Origin: Pradoshia sp. D12 | Lineage (GTDB): Bacteria > Bacillota > Bacilli > Bacillales > Pradoshiaceae | Reading direction: 5' to 3' | DNA length: 64,000 bases | Assembly: GCF_008935075.1 (NCBI RefSeq) | Contig: NZ_CP044545.1 | Location: forward strand, 2,011,501 to 2,075,500 | Part shown: piece after piece, positions 17,161 through 26,123 of the stretch | Position numbering within the stretch: the stretch's first letter is position 1 | Layout: each line of letters opens with the position of its first letter | Notes under the pieces: model-generated | What the model saw: only the letters and a program-made list of their open reading frames with translations | Told to the model about the DNA's origin: nothing | The model's database searches: none | Made by a program: the position numbers and the translations under genes

Positions 17161-17655
17161 ATGATTGATGTATTTCATGGAACCTCTACTACCAATTATG
17201 AAAAAATTCTCGATAAAGGCCTTACACTACGGACCTCTTTCAGTCATGGAAAAAAGCATGGTGATGCTATTTATGCCACGACACGTAAACATTGGGCTAA
17301 AAAGTTTGGACCAAACATCATAGAGTTTCGCGTCAATACGGAACACTTCTTATTTATTGAAGATGAGGACTATGCTAAATTATATGATTCATTTACCAAT
17401 GAATTCGTACAACCTTACGAAACGATAAGTGCATATATATACCATAAACAATTCGATAAAATTCGTAATTTATCTGGAGTTAATAACAGAACAAACATTA
17501 AATTATTTATTAGAGATACCGAATTTAAAATAGGCAGCTTGCTTCGCGAAATGCTCACCTCTAACGGCTACAAAGGTATTGTTATCTCATCAGAAGACAG
17601 TAAAGGTCCATTTTATGATCTGACAATTTATGACCTTAGCTGTATTAGCATGTAA
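17161..17655 (+). CDS. Putative ADP-ribosyltransferase-fold (PARP-like) protein
   Basis: A 164-residue protein. The start IDVFHGTSTTNYEKILDKGL and the later IYATTRKHWAKKFG.NIIEFRV resemble the first His strand and the second region of the H-Y/T-E class of ADP-ribosyltransferase folds (PARP, tRNA 2'-phosphotransferase KptA and related DUFs). His6 would be the NAD-binding residue. A candidate C-terminal Glu lies near Tyr-Lys-Gly-Ile-Val-Ile-Ser-Ser-Glu (about residue 149). GGAGG precedes the ATG. It stands alone, divergent from the threonine-synthase-like gene. NAD binding and a target are unproven; a host-defence or toxin-like role is possible but not shown. Confidence 0.5.
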   Translation: MIDVFHGTSTTNYEKILDKGLTLRTSFSHGKKHGDAIYATTRKHWAKKFGPNIIEFRVNTEHFLFIEDEDYAKLYDSFTNEFVQPYETISAYIYHKQFDKIRNLSGVNNRTNIKLFIRDTEFKIGSLLREMLTSNGYKGIVISSEDSKGPFYDLTIYDLSCISM

Positions 17656-17860
17656 ACCACCTCCTTTTTACTTATTCGAGAAACCTCACCACTATCCTCA
17701 TGGCGTTTTTTTAAAACTGTTTCCTGCTGAATAATAAGTTTATAGATACTAAATGGTTAAATAAGGTTAATTTCAAGAATATGTATATATTCTGCAAATT
17801 AAAGTTGTTATAATATTAACCAGAATACATAAACTTTCGAAAAAGATTGGAGGAGATTTG

Positions 17861-18097
17861 TTGGCTAAACAGCATTCACTAACTGAATACCTTATTCCAG
17901 GCAGTCTGTTAACTGGCCTTGGAATTGGACTATCCATTGGGTCTCCAGGTGTAGGGTGTCTTGTTGGTTTGGGCGGTGGCTTCCTATTAACGTCAATATG
18001 CAATATTTTTTTGGATGGACAATCCAAACTATTAGGGATAGAAGAACTCGAACAAAGAATCAGTAAACTTGAAGAGAACGCAAAAAAGAACGGATGA
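17861..18097 (+). CDS. Small membrane protein, unknown
   Basis: A 78-residue protein. Residues about 10-50 are a hydrophobic, glycine-rich stretch (GLGIGLSIGSPGVG, then GLGGGFLLTS) able to form one or two membrane helices. A charged C-terminal helix (LLGIEELEQRISKLEENAKK) looks like a short coiled coil. TTG at 17861 is preferred, five bases after GGAGGAG; TTG at 17858 is too close. I do not recognise a family. It is followed closely by the convergent GNAT/pentapeptide pseudogene. Confidence 0.6.
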   Translation: MAKQHSLTEYLIPGSLLTGLGIGLSIGSPGVGCLVGLGGGFLLTSICNIFLDGQSKLLGIEELEQRISKLEENAKKNG

Positions 18098-18223
18098 ATG
18101 GTGAATAGTCGCACCATCTTCGTTCTTTTTTCTTTGTGATTATTTAAGTTTTAACCTTACTTGATTTAAATAATTTCCCCTTATATGATCATGTGATTCT
18201 TGTTCAAACAATTGATCATATAC

Positions 18224-19156
18224 CTATTCGAAACTTTCCTTTTTCAACTCTCGGTTATACACTTCGAACAATTTTTCCACTGAAATACCATTGATTTTCA
18301 TTCCTGTTATCTTACTTTCCGTGATTTCCAGATTACTTAGGTCACAATTCCTAATCTTTGATTCCTGGAGGTCACATCTTTCAAAGGATATCGGATTTTT
18401 GTCATCTCCAAGATTTGTGTCCATAAATTCGATTCCTGCAAGGGTAACTAATCTCATTTTAGAAAAGGATAGGTTTAAATCTGCAAAATAGGAGTGTTTT
18501 AAATTTATGTTTTGGAATTTTGACTGACTAAGATTACAGTTACTGAAATGAGTACTTCTCAAGTTACTGTTACTAAAAGAACTCTCTTCTAAGTTGACTT
18601 GGTACCATTCTGTATATGCCATATCACAATTTTCATATGGTTTATTTGAAATATCATGATTTTCTACCAAATTATCAGATTTTGTCAAACTCTCTTTCCT
18701 CTTTATGTAGCAAAACTCATCTTCCGACTTAAAGATCGTTTTATAGCCCAATTTCTCGTAAAAATGGTGATTATTAAGCTGTCTGCTGGATGTCTCAAGG
18801 TCCCATTGTCTTACGCTTGGAAATTTCTCCTCTATTAATTCCATTACTCTGGAACCGATTTTGAGATTCTGAAAATCTGGATCAACGTATATACGGTCTA
18901 TTCTTCCATATGACTTACCGGTAATCGTCACGATAACTCCACCAACTATAGCCTCTTTATAGATGATTTTGTAATAGGATAATTCTTCGATCATATATTA
19001 AGTCATTTCAACTGAAGTATAGCCAGGAGGCTGGATATTGCAATCCACAATCTCTTGATCTATAAGCCATCTTTTTGCTTCTTCATCAAATGTTTTCTTC
19101 ATTAGTTCTGTTAATTTTTCAGCGTCACAAAAGATTGCTTTTTCAATTGTTAACAA
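18224..19156 (-). pseudogene. GNAT acetyltransferase with pentapeptide repeats, split by a stop codon
   Basis: Two parts lie in one reading frame. Residues 1-52 (TTG start at 19156, preceded by AAAGGAGA) give the first strands of a GNAT domain, ending SVEMT. A TAA follows at 18998-19000, and after it the frame continues YMIEELSYYKIIYKEAIVGG with the acetyl-CoA-binding region DPDFQNLKIGSRVM and FYEKLGY. A region of A(D/N)Lxx-type pentapeptide repeats follows (SNLRSTHFSNCNLSQSKFQ and on). In related proteins, as I recall, the codon at the stop is Lys, so one A-to-T change (AAA to TAA) explains the break. An internal ATG (18994) could restart translation, but would lose the first GNAT strands. 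Confidence 0.75.
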
Positions 19157-19376
19157 GTTGTAATCTCCTTTTTCAAAATTCGTATGGATAAACTGATGAA
19201 TAGTTCTAAATTTTGTAACTATCAAGTGAATTCTACCATAATTTACAAGTTGCACGTCATTTATTTAGTTATTTGTTTAAGAATACAAACAATATAAACT
19301 GAAGTATTTATAGTCGGGTATAACCATCTCTATATTGCACAAAATGTAAAATAGAATATAACAAGGAGTCTAATAT

Positions 19377-19751
19377 ATGCAAAAAATTTTGTATCGTATA
19401 ATATGGGTATTGATTTTATTAGGCATAAATCTTTGTGCCCTTCCCATTTCGATTTATTCGATCTTCGCAGTTGAAAAAGGGACAAACATTACCACAATGG
19501 ACTATACTTTGGCAATTACCATTATGGTTATCAGTAATTTCATTACACTCCAGCTCTTCATTGCCATAAAAAAGAATCAAAAACAGAACGCAATTTATGG
19601 AATAATCATTGCTGTCACTCAAATAATTGCCTTCATTTTATTCATGCATTTGTATGAGATTGCAGGCATAATCATCTTTTTACTTTCACTCATTGCATCT
19701 GTTACCATGATCATAAAAACCTGGAGAAACAAAAACCCAGCCTTGATGTAA
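19377..19751 (+). CDS. Four-helix membrane protein, unknown
   Basis: A 124-residue protein with about four hydrophobic segments (near residues 7-28, 40-62, 70-90 and 94-115) separated by short loops (KKNQKQNA). The sequence CAAGGAG lies before the ATG. I recognise no family. It is monocistronic, and its last codons overlap the terminator of the convergent ahpF-like gene. Confidence 0.65.
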   Translation: MQKILYRIIWVLILLGINLCALPISIYSIFAVEKGTNITTMDYTLAITIMVISNFITLQLFIAIKKNQKQNAIYGIIIAVTQIIAFILFMHLYEIAGIIIFLLSLIASVTMIIKTWRNKNPALM

Positions 19752-19760
19752 GGCTGGGTT
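19734..19760 (-). terminator. Terminator of the ahpF-like gene
   Basis: AACCCAGCCTT (19734-19744) pairs perfectly with AAGGCTGGGTT (19750-19760). On the minus strand TTTTTGTTT follows. The hairpin overlaps the 3' end of the convergent small membrane protein gene. Confidence 0.85.
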
Positions 19761-19766
19761 AATTGT

Positions 19767-21434
19767 TTAAGCTTGTTGTAACACTGCTACAATTTCATTA
19801 ATTTTTTTAGCTCCAAAGACTACTTGTTCATCATTAATAATCATGGCTGGAACACTCATTACTTTATATTTCTTTTTAATATCTTGGAAGTTGCTGATAT
19901 CAATCATTTCTGCTTCGACATTTGGGTTTTCAATTGCAATTCTTTGAGCACCGACAACAACATCAGGGCAGTAGTGGCATGATAAAGATACCATAATCTT
20001 AATATTTGCTTTTTTATCGATTGCCTGAATAGACTGCTTGATTGAGGAATCTAACGCTTGTCCAGGACCTGCCAGGTTATAAATGGCCAAGATAAAGGAA
20101 TTAAGCTCATGTCCTCCCGGTACACCATGGAACTTCACGCCACTGTAATTCCCTTTATGATCAAGCAACGAAACAACCGGGAATTTATCAGCATTGATTT
20201 TCGTTTCCATTTCAGTATTTTCGCCTTTTGGATAAACTTCCAGATGAAGTTTATCGCCAAGTTCAGCAACATCGATCAAGAAATCACGTAATTCTACAGA
20301 TTTAGGCATACTTTCATCCACAATACTTACTAATGTTACATCATTCTCCATTTTGGCAAAAATACCTTTTAGTTGTCCTTTGATGGCATCGCTTAGTAAG
20401 CTGCTCTTACCACTTTTAGCTGTTTCTTTTGGTGCAGATTCTTTTTTCTCTGCCGGTTTTTCTTCTTTTGGCTCATCTACAATGCCAAGACGCTCTTTTT
20501 CTTCAGCAACATATTTCTGTACGTCTGTTCCGGCAATCGCCCCATCGGCAACAGCTGTAATAACTTGACGTAAAGATTTTGGACGAAGATCTCCAACAGC
20601 ATATACACCTTTAATATTTGTTCTCATTTCTTCATCTGTAATAATGTAACCACGTTCATCCATTTCTACATGACCTTTAAAGATCTCTGTCTTAGGCTGA
20701 TATCCCACGAAAACAAATACACCGAATGCGCCATCTTCTTCTTTCGCTGTGTATTCCCATTCTTCCTTCGTTACATTATTAATAAATCGGGCATGCTGAA
20801 CCATCTCCACCCCTGAAACCTCAAGCAATTCCGTATTAAATTTAACTTCTATATGTTCGTTGGCAAAAACCTTATCTGCGATAGAAGGAGCACAAGTAAA
20901 CTCAGGTTCACGAGCAATAATGGTAACCTTGCTGGCAAAACGGGTTAAATACATCGCTTCTTCAGCTGCGGCAAATCCTGCTCCAATGACAAACACTTCT
21001 AATCCTTCGAAGAATTCACCATCGCATGTTGAACAGTAGGCAACACCACGGCCCGTGAATTCTGCTTCTCCAGGGAATCCAAGTTTACGAGGACCTGCAC
21101 CTGCTGCAATGATTACAGATCTTGCCTGATACTCGCCATTGATCGTTTTGATTATTTTAACTTCTCCGGATAGGTCAACATCCGTAACATCTGTTTTGGT
21201 AAATTTAACACCAAAATCTTCACATTGTTTTTTCATTTCTTCTATTAATAAAGGTCCAGTCGTCTTACGAACACCCGGATAGTTAACAATTTCATTTGTC
21301 GTTGCAGCTTGGCCACCCATATTTCCTTTTTCAATAATAAGAGTGTTTAATTTTCCACGTCCGGCATAAATACCCGCTGACAATCCAGCAGGACCTCCGC
21401 CAATGATAATTAAATCTAAAATTCCTTTTGTCAA
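19767..21434 (-). CDS. AhpF-like peroxiredoxin reductase with permuted domain order
   Basis: A 555-residue flavoenzyme. Residues about 8-310 are a thioredoxin-reductase module: FAD motif IIGGGPAGLSAG, redox pair CSTC at 134-137, NAD(P) motif VIGAGFAAAEEA, and the C-terminal FAD motif GVYAVGD. A Lys/Glu/Pro-rich linker (about 325-355) then leads to a tandem thioredoxin-fold unit with CHYC at 486-489. Classical AhpF has the tandem thioredoxin unit at the N-terminus, so the order is reversed here. It lies downstream of ahpC and is probably its NAD(P)H-dependent reductase. TTG at 21434 is chosen, preceded by AGGTGAG; GTG at 21443 lies inside that site. An ahpC terminator intervenes. Confidence 0.85.
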   Translation of the reverse strand: MTKGILDLIIIGGGPAGLSAGIYAGRGKLNTLIIEKGNMGGQAATTNEIVNYPGVRKTTGPLLIEEMKKQCEDFGVKFTKTDVTDVDLSGEVKIIKTINGEYQARSVIIAAGAGPRKLGFPGEAEFTGRGVAYCSTCDGEFFEGLEVFVIGAGFAAAEEAMYLTRFASKVTIIAREPEFTCAPSIADKVFANEHIEVKFNTELLEVSGVEMVQHARFINNVTKEEWEYTAKEEDGAFGVFVFVGYQPKTEIFKGHVEMDERGYIITDEEMRTNIKGVYAVGDLRPKSLRQVITAVADGAIAGTDVQKYVAEEKERLGIVDEPKEEKPAEKKESAPKETAKSGKSSLLSDAIKGQLKGIFAKMENDVTLVSIVDESMPKSVELRDFLIDVAELGDKLHLEVYPKGENTEMETKINADKFPVVSLLDHKGNYSGVKFHGVPGGHELNSFILAIYNLAGPGQALDSSIKQSIQAIDKKANIKIMVSLSCHYCPDVVVGAQRIAIENPNVEAEMIDISNFQDIKKKYKVMSVPAMIINDEQVVFGAKKINEIVAVLQQA

Positions 21435-21470
21435 AATACTCACCTAATTTAGTAAACTTTTTAATAAAAA

Positions 21471-21494
21471 AGGTACTTATCATTTTAAGTACCT
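21471..21494 (-). terminator. Terminator between ahpC and the ahpF-like gene
   Basis: AGGTACTT (21471-21478) pairs with AAGTACCT (21487-21494), followed on the minus strand by six T. No promoter fits in the 36 bp left before the ahpF-like start, so read-through probably sets a lower level of reductase than of AhpC. Confidence 0.75.
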
Positions 21495-21608
21495 CATTTG
21501 ATCATCTGATAGAAAAAACATTCAAAAACTGGACAAGCAGCTGTCAGTCCTTAAGATAAAATTTGCACTCATCTTCCATTAAGAAAGATAAATGCAAATG
21601 ATTAATAA

Positions 21609-22172
21609 TTATATTTTACCTACTAGGTCCAGGCTTGGCTCAAGTGTTTCTTCACCAGGAGTCCATTTTGCTGGACATACTTTATCACCGTGTTCTGCAA
21701 CAAACTGAGCAGCTTGTACTTTACGCACAACTTCTTCAGCATTACGGCCAATACCTAGGTCGTGAATTTCATATGCTTTAATTTCACCCTCAGGATTCAC
21801 AATGAATGTTCCACGAAGCGCTTGACCAGCTTCTTCAATTAATACTTCAAATTGACGAGAAAGAACATGCGCCGGATCTGCAAGCATAGGATATTTAATT
21901 TTGCCGATTGTATCTGTAGCGTCTGCCCATGCTTTATGTACAAAATGAGAGTCCGTAGATACGGAGTACACTTCGCAGTTAATTTCTTTAAGGGCATCAT
22001 AATTATCTTGCAGGTCAGCTAATTCAGTTGGGCACACAAAAGTGAAATCAGCTGGATAGAAGAAAAAGATTGACCATTTACCTTGAACATCTGAAAGACT
22101 TACTTCTTTAAACTCTCCATCATGGTAAGCCTGTACTGTAAAATCCTCTAATTTTTTATTAATAAGTGACAT
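21609..22172 (-). CDS. ahpC: Alkyl hydroperoxide reductase C (peroxiredoxin)
   Basis: A 187-residue typical two-Cys peroxiredoxin that reduces H2O2 and organic peroxides in the cytosol. The peroxidatic Cys is in FTFVCPTE (near residue 47) and the resolving Cys in GDKVCPAKW (near 166). The family GTFIVNPEG and DLGIGRNAEEV are present. ATG at 22172 (MSLINKK) has GGAGGA at good spacing; the frame extends 10 codons further without a site. It is preceded by a canonical promoter and two PerR boxes, and followed by the ahpF-like reductase. Confidence 0.96.
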   Translation of the reverse strand: MSLINKKLEDFTVQAYHDGEFKEVSLSDVQGKWSIFFFYPADFTFVCPTELADLQDNYDALKEINCEVYSVSTDSHFVHKAWADATDTIGKIKYPMLADPAHVLSRQFEVLIEEAGQALRGTFIVNPEGEIKAYEIHDLGIGRNAEEVVRKVQAAQFVAEHGDKVCPAKWTPGEETLEPSLDLVGKI

Positions 22173-22224
22173 ATCGTATATCCTCCTAAACAATATCATC
22201 ATCTAAGTGATGTTTAATACTATA

Positions 22225-22255
22225 TTATAATAATTATTAAAAAGAAATTTGTCAA
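22225..22255 (-). promoter_or_regulatory. ahpC promoter with overlapping PerR box
   Basis: On the minus strand TTGACA (22250-22255) and TATTAT (22227-22232) are 17 bp apart. The box TTATAATAATTATTA (22225-22239) matches the PerR consensus TTATAATNATTATAA at all but one position and covers the -10. Peroxide would oxidise PerR and derepress ahpC. Confidence 0.85.
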
Positions 22256-22263
22256 TTGCTTAT

Positions 22264-22278
22264 TTATAATTATTATCA
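22264..22278. promoter_or_regulatory. Second PerR box upstream of ahpC
   Basis: TTATAATTATTATCA differs from the PerR consensus at one position. It lies just upstream of the ahpC -35, about 39 bp from the first box. Confidence 0.75.
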
Positions 22279-22632
22279 TATTCCTTTAAAATTTTCCGCT
22301 CTTTCCATTAGGTAAACTCAATAAAAACTCTCTATATAAACGGTAATCAGGATCAAACATAATTACTGTCGATACAGTAAATTTATCAATTGAATTGTAT
22401 TTTAATGATAAAACGTGAGGGAAATCACCGAATTATATTATATAAATATAATTTATTTTGCTTTTTTCTTTCACTTGCTAGTATGCCCAAAAACGTTCAT
22501 TTTTTTCATCTGTTTATGTTTCAATACAATCTATTTATCAAGGTACTTTTTATCTTCATTTGAAGGTTTTGTTTTATAAAAAGAAGAGCCACACTGGCTG
22601 TAATAGTCCCTTTGCAGCCAATAATCATCAAA
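22279..22632. other. Intergenic stretch, no gene seen
   Basis: AT-rich, with stop codons in all frames and no ribosome binding site followed by an open frame. A short imperfect hairpin (GGCTG with CAGCC) around 22589-22613 is the only structure noted. Confidence 0.5.
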
Positions 22633-22658
22633 GAAAAAAACGTGTGATTAGTCACACG
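22633..22658 (-). terminator. Terminator at the end of the lysine-catabolic cluster
   Basis: CGTGTGA (22641-22647) pairs perfectly with TCACACG (22652-22658), followed on the minus strand by seven T. It lies 12 bp beyond the stop codon of the GNAT gene and probably ends the whole cluster transcript. Confidence 0.85.
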
Positions 22659-22670
22659 TCCTGTTGTTGA

Positions 22671-23147
22671 TTATAAAATTTTCTCCATATACAACCGATC
22701 CTCACCGTCTCCGAATTCACCATACCTTAATTCATTTACAGTAAAACCGATGTTTTTATATAATTTAACAGCAGCCGTGTTTGCTTCGCTTACAGTTAAA
22801 CTGACTTTATGAAAACCATCATCCCTCAGAATGCTCAGAACCTCATGTAAAAATTGTGTCCCCAATCCTTTCCCATGCTGATCTGACCGTACATAGTAGC
22901 CAAATATATAAGCTTTATCCGGCTGATTATAATCTCTCATACATTCACAAACCGCAACTGGTCGTTCATCCCCCTGTTGTCTATAAAGGATTAGTTTTCC
23001 GTATCTCGCCAAAGGAACCAGTGTTTGTTCATCTACCGCTCCCAACCCAGGAAATGCATCCTTTTCGAGCTCCATCATCATGTTCTGCTGTGCAGGCGTT
23101 AGGGATTCGGGTATTTCAATGTAATACATCGAATTCGTTTGTGTCAT
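22671..23147 (-). CDS. GNAT-family N-acetyltransferase
   Basis: A 158-residue GNAT. The acetyl-CoA motif is VRSDQHGKGLGTQFL (near residues 93-107), followed by the usual SLTVSEANTAAVKLYKNIGF block. ATG at 23147 overlaps the stop of the M81 gene as ATGA, so translation is probably coupled. It is much shorter than YodP/AblB, the beta-lysine acetyltransferase of the B. subtilis locus, but sits in the equivalent operon and could fill the same role. The substrate is not readable from sequence. Confidence 0.85.
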   Translation of the reverse strand: MTQTNSMYYIEIPESLTPAQQNMMMELEKDAFPGLGAVDEQTLVPLARYGKLILYRQQGDERPVAVCECMRDYNQPDKAYIFGYYVRSDQHGKGLGTQFLHEVLSILRDDGFHKVSLTVSEANTAAVKLYKNIGFTVNELRYGEFGDGEDRLYMEKIL

Positions 23148-24655
23148 GATTTTTTCCTCTCTTCTACCTTTAGAAATTCTATATTTTTTAAGGGCCATGT
23201 TTGTTCCGGGATATTTTTATAGGGTAGCTGTGCGATGTTATTAGCGGCCGCGCCCGGTGCATCAACATAAATGACTTCACTTATCAACGGATCAAAAGCT
23301 GCCCTGAAATGATTTTTAGCTTTCAATATCAAATACCTGTACGCACTTGGTTCTATCCCAATATGACGAAAAAGTTCAGGATCATTAGCAGACATAGGTC
23401 TTCCAATTAGGAGAATATCTATATTTCCTACTCGAATCCAACAAGCACCCTTAACATCTACTTTCAAATCTTTATTAAATGGTCCACTATTATAAAATAC
23501 ACCATCAGTTAACCTGATAACAGTCGCTTGCACATTAACCGGTAATCCAAACTCAGGATAGATTTTCCCGCCAAGTGACAGTTGGACGGTTCCACCAACT
23601 CCCACACTCCTGCATATATCAATTGCCTTAGAATCCGTTAATGCTCCAAAAAGCGTTTTCTCTCTATTGTATTCTATACATTCTCTCAAAAGCTTCGTTG
23701 TATCTCCACTGCCACCGCTCAACGGATTATCAGAAATATCAGCTAATGCGATTGGTTTATTTTTCTTCATTGCTAACGCAAGCTGAAATGCTTCTTTAAC
23801 ATCAGGCAATTTGACGATAAATTCTTCCCTTAGTTTCCAAAATATTTTGGCCAAGTCACTGGCAGTACGTTCGGCCAACAACTGATTTTTAGCAATTACT
23901 ATCACACTTGCACCTGCGCTCGGTACATCTGAATATGGAAATCCACCAAATACGGAAATGTTTAAAATACCATCTTCCTCTTCATAACGGTGAGCAAGCT
24001 TCATCATTTTTGCCATTGGACCTTCCATTGTCTTCATATTGATTGAGGGAAGCAGCATGGGAATTTTAACACATCTCGCTACATAATCTACGCCAAGCGA
24101 AAGATGATTCATTAATGCATTCGCGGCATTTACTCCTTGCTCATACATATCAATATGCGGATAGGTTTTAAATCCAAAATGATAGGGTGTAATTCCAACG
24201 ATGGCCGGACTAATATTGGCATGTAGATCCAGGGTCGTTGCAATCGGGATATCTACCCCAAGTTTTGCTCTAATCTTTAAAAGTAAATATTCTTCTGCAT
24301 CATTAATTCCCTCAATGACCATTGCTCCATGCAGGGCAATCAATAATCCATCAAGCTTTCCTGCCGCTTCCATTAAACCCATAAGCTCTGTTTCAATTTC
24401 TTCGTATGTTTCATAGGTTACCGGACCCGAAGGAACAGCTGCTGCACAAAGAAGGGGGACTATCTCTACCTCTTCAAGTTTCCTCAGAACATCAATAAAC
24501 CCGCCAACCTCTGTCCTTGTATTTGTATAAACGTCAAAAATTTGGTTCCCTTTAAAATAACCCTCATTCTTAAAATCCTGAATAGTCGTCTTAGTTCTAG
24601 AGAAACTATGGGATTCATGATAAAAAAAAGCTATTCCAATCCTCATTTGTTTCAC
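23144..24655 (-). CDS. M81-family metallohydrolase (MlrC-like)
   Basis: A 503-residue protein. The N-terminal M81 domain has the putative zinc-binding elements FFYHESHSFS, ALHGAM, TLDLHAN and YPHIDMYEQG, and the C-terminal half is the MlrC C-terminal domain with DNPLSGGSGD and GACWIRVG. The family contains microcystin-opening MlrC and many amidohydrolases of unknown substrate. GTG at 24655 lies 9 bp after GGAGG. The following GNAT overlaps it by 4 bp. In this lysine-degradation cluster an amide-bond hydrolase could take the place of the deacylase YodQ; that is inference. Confidence 0.85.
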   Translation of the reverse strand: MKQMRIGIAFFYHESHSFSRTKTTIQDFKNEGYFKGNQIFDVYTNTRTEVGGFIDVLRKLEEVEIVPLLCAAAVPSGPVTYETYEEIETELMGLMEAAGKLDGLLIALHGAMVIEGINDAEEYLLLKIRAKLGVDIPIATTLDLHANISPAIVGITPYHFGFKTYPHIDMYEQGVNAANALMNHLSLGVDYVARCVKIPMLLPSINMKTMEGPMAKMMKLAHRYEEEDGILNISVFGGFPYSDVPSAGASVIVIAKNQLLAERTASDLAKIFWKLREEFIVKLPDVKEAFQLALAMKKNKPIALADISDNPLSGGSGDTTKLLRECIEYNREKTLFGALTDSKAIDICRSVGVGGTVQLSLGGKIYPEFGLPVNVQATVIRLTDGVFYNSGPFNKDLKVDVKGACWIRVGNIDILLIGRPMSANDPELFRHIGIEPSAYRYLILKAKNHFRAAFDPLISEVIYVDAPGAAANNIAQLPYKNIPEQTWPLKNIEFLKVEERKKS

Positions 24656-24668
24656 AAGGGAATCCCTC

Positions 24669-26120
24669 CTATAGATAAGTCATATACACTGATTTCCATT
24701 CCGTCATACTATCCAAAGCATGATGGGATACTTCACGATGGCCATTCCCTGAATACTTCATCCCGCCAAACGCAACACCAATTTCAGCATTAGCAGTTCC
24801 GTTATTCACATAAACCAATCCACTTTCAATTTCAGCAGCAGCTCGGTTGGCAATAGACAAACTGCTTGTGAAAATGGATGTCGACAGTCCATATTTCGTA
24901 TCATTATTAACCTCAATCGCCTCTTCATAGCTGTCCACTTCAATAAAGGCAAGAACAGGTCCAAATATTTCTTCTTTAGCAATCGTATGTTCCTTTTTCA
25001 CATCACTGAAAATAGTTGGTTCAAAAAAACACCCTTCTTCGTTCGCTAATTTCTTTCCTCCACACTCCAATAAGGCTCCTTCTTCTGTTGCTATCCTCAC
25101 GTATTTCTCAACCACCTTCATTTGCTGCTCATTTACCAAAGGACCTAAGTCAATATTTTCACTAAGACCATTACCTAGTTTCAATTCCTTCGTTAACTTT
25201 ACGACCCTTTTCAATAAATCCTCTTTAATCGATTGTTCAACAATAACCCGGCTTGTCGCCGTACATTTTTGCCCAGTTGTTCCATATGCACCTTTAACAA
25301 TACACTCTGCTGCATAATCTAAATTAGCGTCCTGTAGAACAATTGCTGCATTTTTCCCACCTAGCTCAAGGGAAACCCTTTTTAATTGTTTGGCACCTAC
25401 CTGTGAAAGCAGCAAGCCTACTTCAGTAGAGCCTGTAAAAGAGATCACTTTGACATCTTCATGTTCAGCAAGCTGCATTCCCACCTGACTGCCGCTCCCT
25501 GTAATGAGATTTAAAACCCCATTTGGGAGACCAATTTCATGAAAGACTTGCATAAATATACCTGCTGAGAGTGCAACCTCAGAAGCTGGTTTCCACACAA
25601 TCGTATTCCCACTGATTAAAGCAGCACAAATTTTATAAGCGGCAAGCGCTACCGGAAAATTCCATGGAGTGATACATGCAACTACACCAAGCGGCTCACG
25701 ATTCATCGTAATCGTTCGATTGTTGTTGCCGGAAGCAATGGTTTCACCATACATTCTGCGACCTTCCCCAGCCATATAGCGGCATGTTTCTATGACGACA
25801 TTCACTTCCCCGCGTGTTTCCGCCAGAACTTTCCCCATTTCTTTGGTCATAACTTCGGCTAATTGATCTCTTTTTCGTTCAAATAATTCTGCTGCCTTCC
25901 ATAAAAATACAGCACGTTCCGGCGCGGGTGTTCGTCTCCAGCTTTTAAAGGCAAGGTGAGCATGCTGTACAGCCTGGTCTACCTGGCTTGAAGTTGCGAT
26001 TGCATACATACCCACCGCTTCATTCGTTGCAGGATTCTTGCTTTCCCGATAATTCTGATTTAAATCGTGAGTCCAATGACCATTCATGTAAAGCAGCTGT
26101 TTTGTAAATTCTTTGGACAT
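24669..26120 (-). CDS. NAD(P)+-dependent aldehyde dehydrogenase (GabD-like)
   Basis: A 483-residue aldehyde dehydrogenase of the succinate-semialdehyde type. Visible are ITPWNFPVALAAYKI, the cofactor Lys in WKPASE, FTGSTEVG, the catalytic Glu in LELGGKNA and the catalytic Cys in GQKCTATSR. The C-terminal EIFGPVL is also present. The start is 3 bp from the upstream aminotransferase stop. In context it would oxidise the semialdehyde formed when the terminal amine of a lysine derivative is transaminated. The specific aldehyde cannot be fixed from motifs. Confidence 0.9.
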   Translation of the reverse strand: MSKEFTKQLLYMNGHWTHDLNQNYRESKNPATNEAVGMYAIATSSQVDQAVQHAHLAFKSWRRTPAPERAVFLWKAAELFERKRDQLAEVMTKEMGKVLAETRGEVNVVIETCRYMAGEGRRMYGETIASGNNNRTITMNREPLGVVACITPWNFPVALAAYKICAALISGNTIVWKPASEVALSAGIFMQVFHEIGLPNGVLNLITGSGSQVGMQLAEHEDVKVISFTGSTEVGLLLSQVGAKQLKRVSLELGGKNAAIVLQDANLDYAAECIVKGAYGTTGQKCTATSRVIVEQSIKEDLLKRVVKLTKELKLGNGLSENIDLGPLVNEQQMKVVEKYVRIATEEGALLECGGKKLANEEGCFFEPTIFSDVKKEHTIAKEEIFGPVLAFIEVDSYEEAIEVNNDTKYGLSTSIFTSSLSIANRAAAEIESGLVYVNNGTANAEIGVAFGGMKYSGNGHREVSHHALDSMTEWKSVYMTYL

Positions 26121-26123
26121 TTA

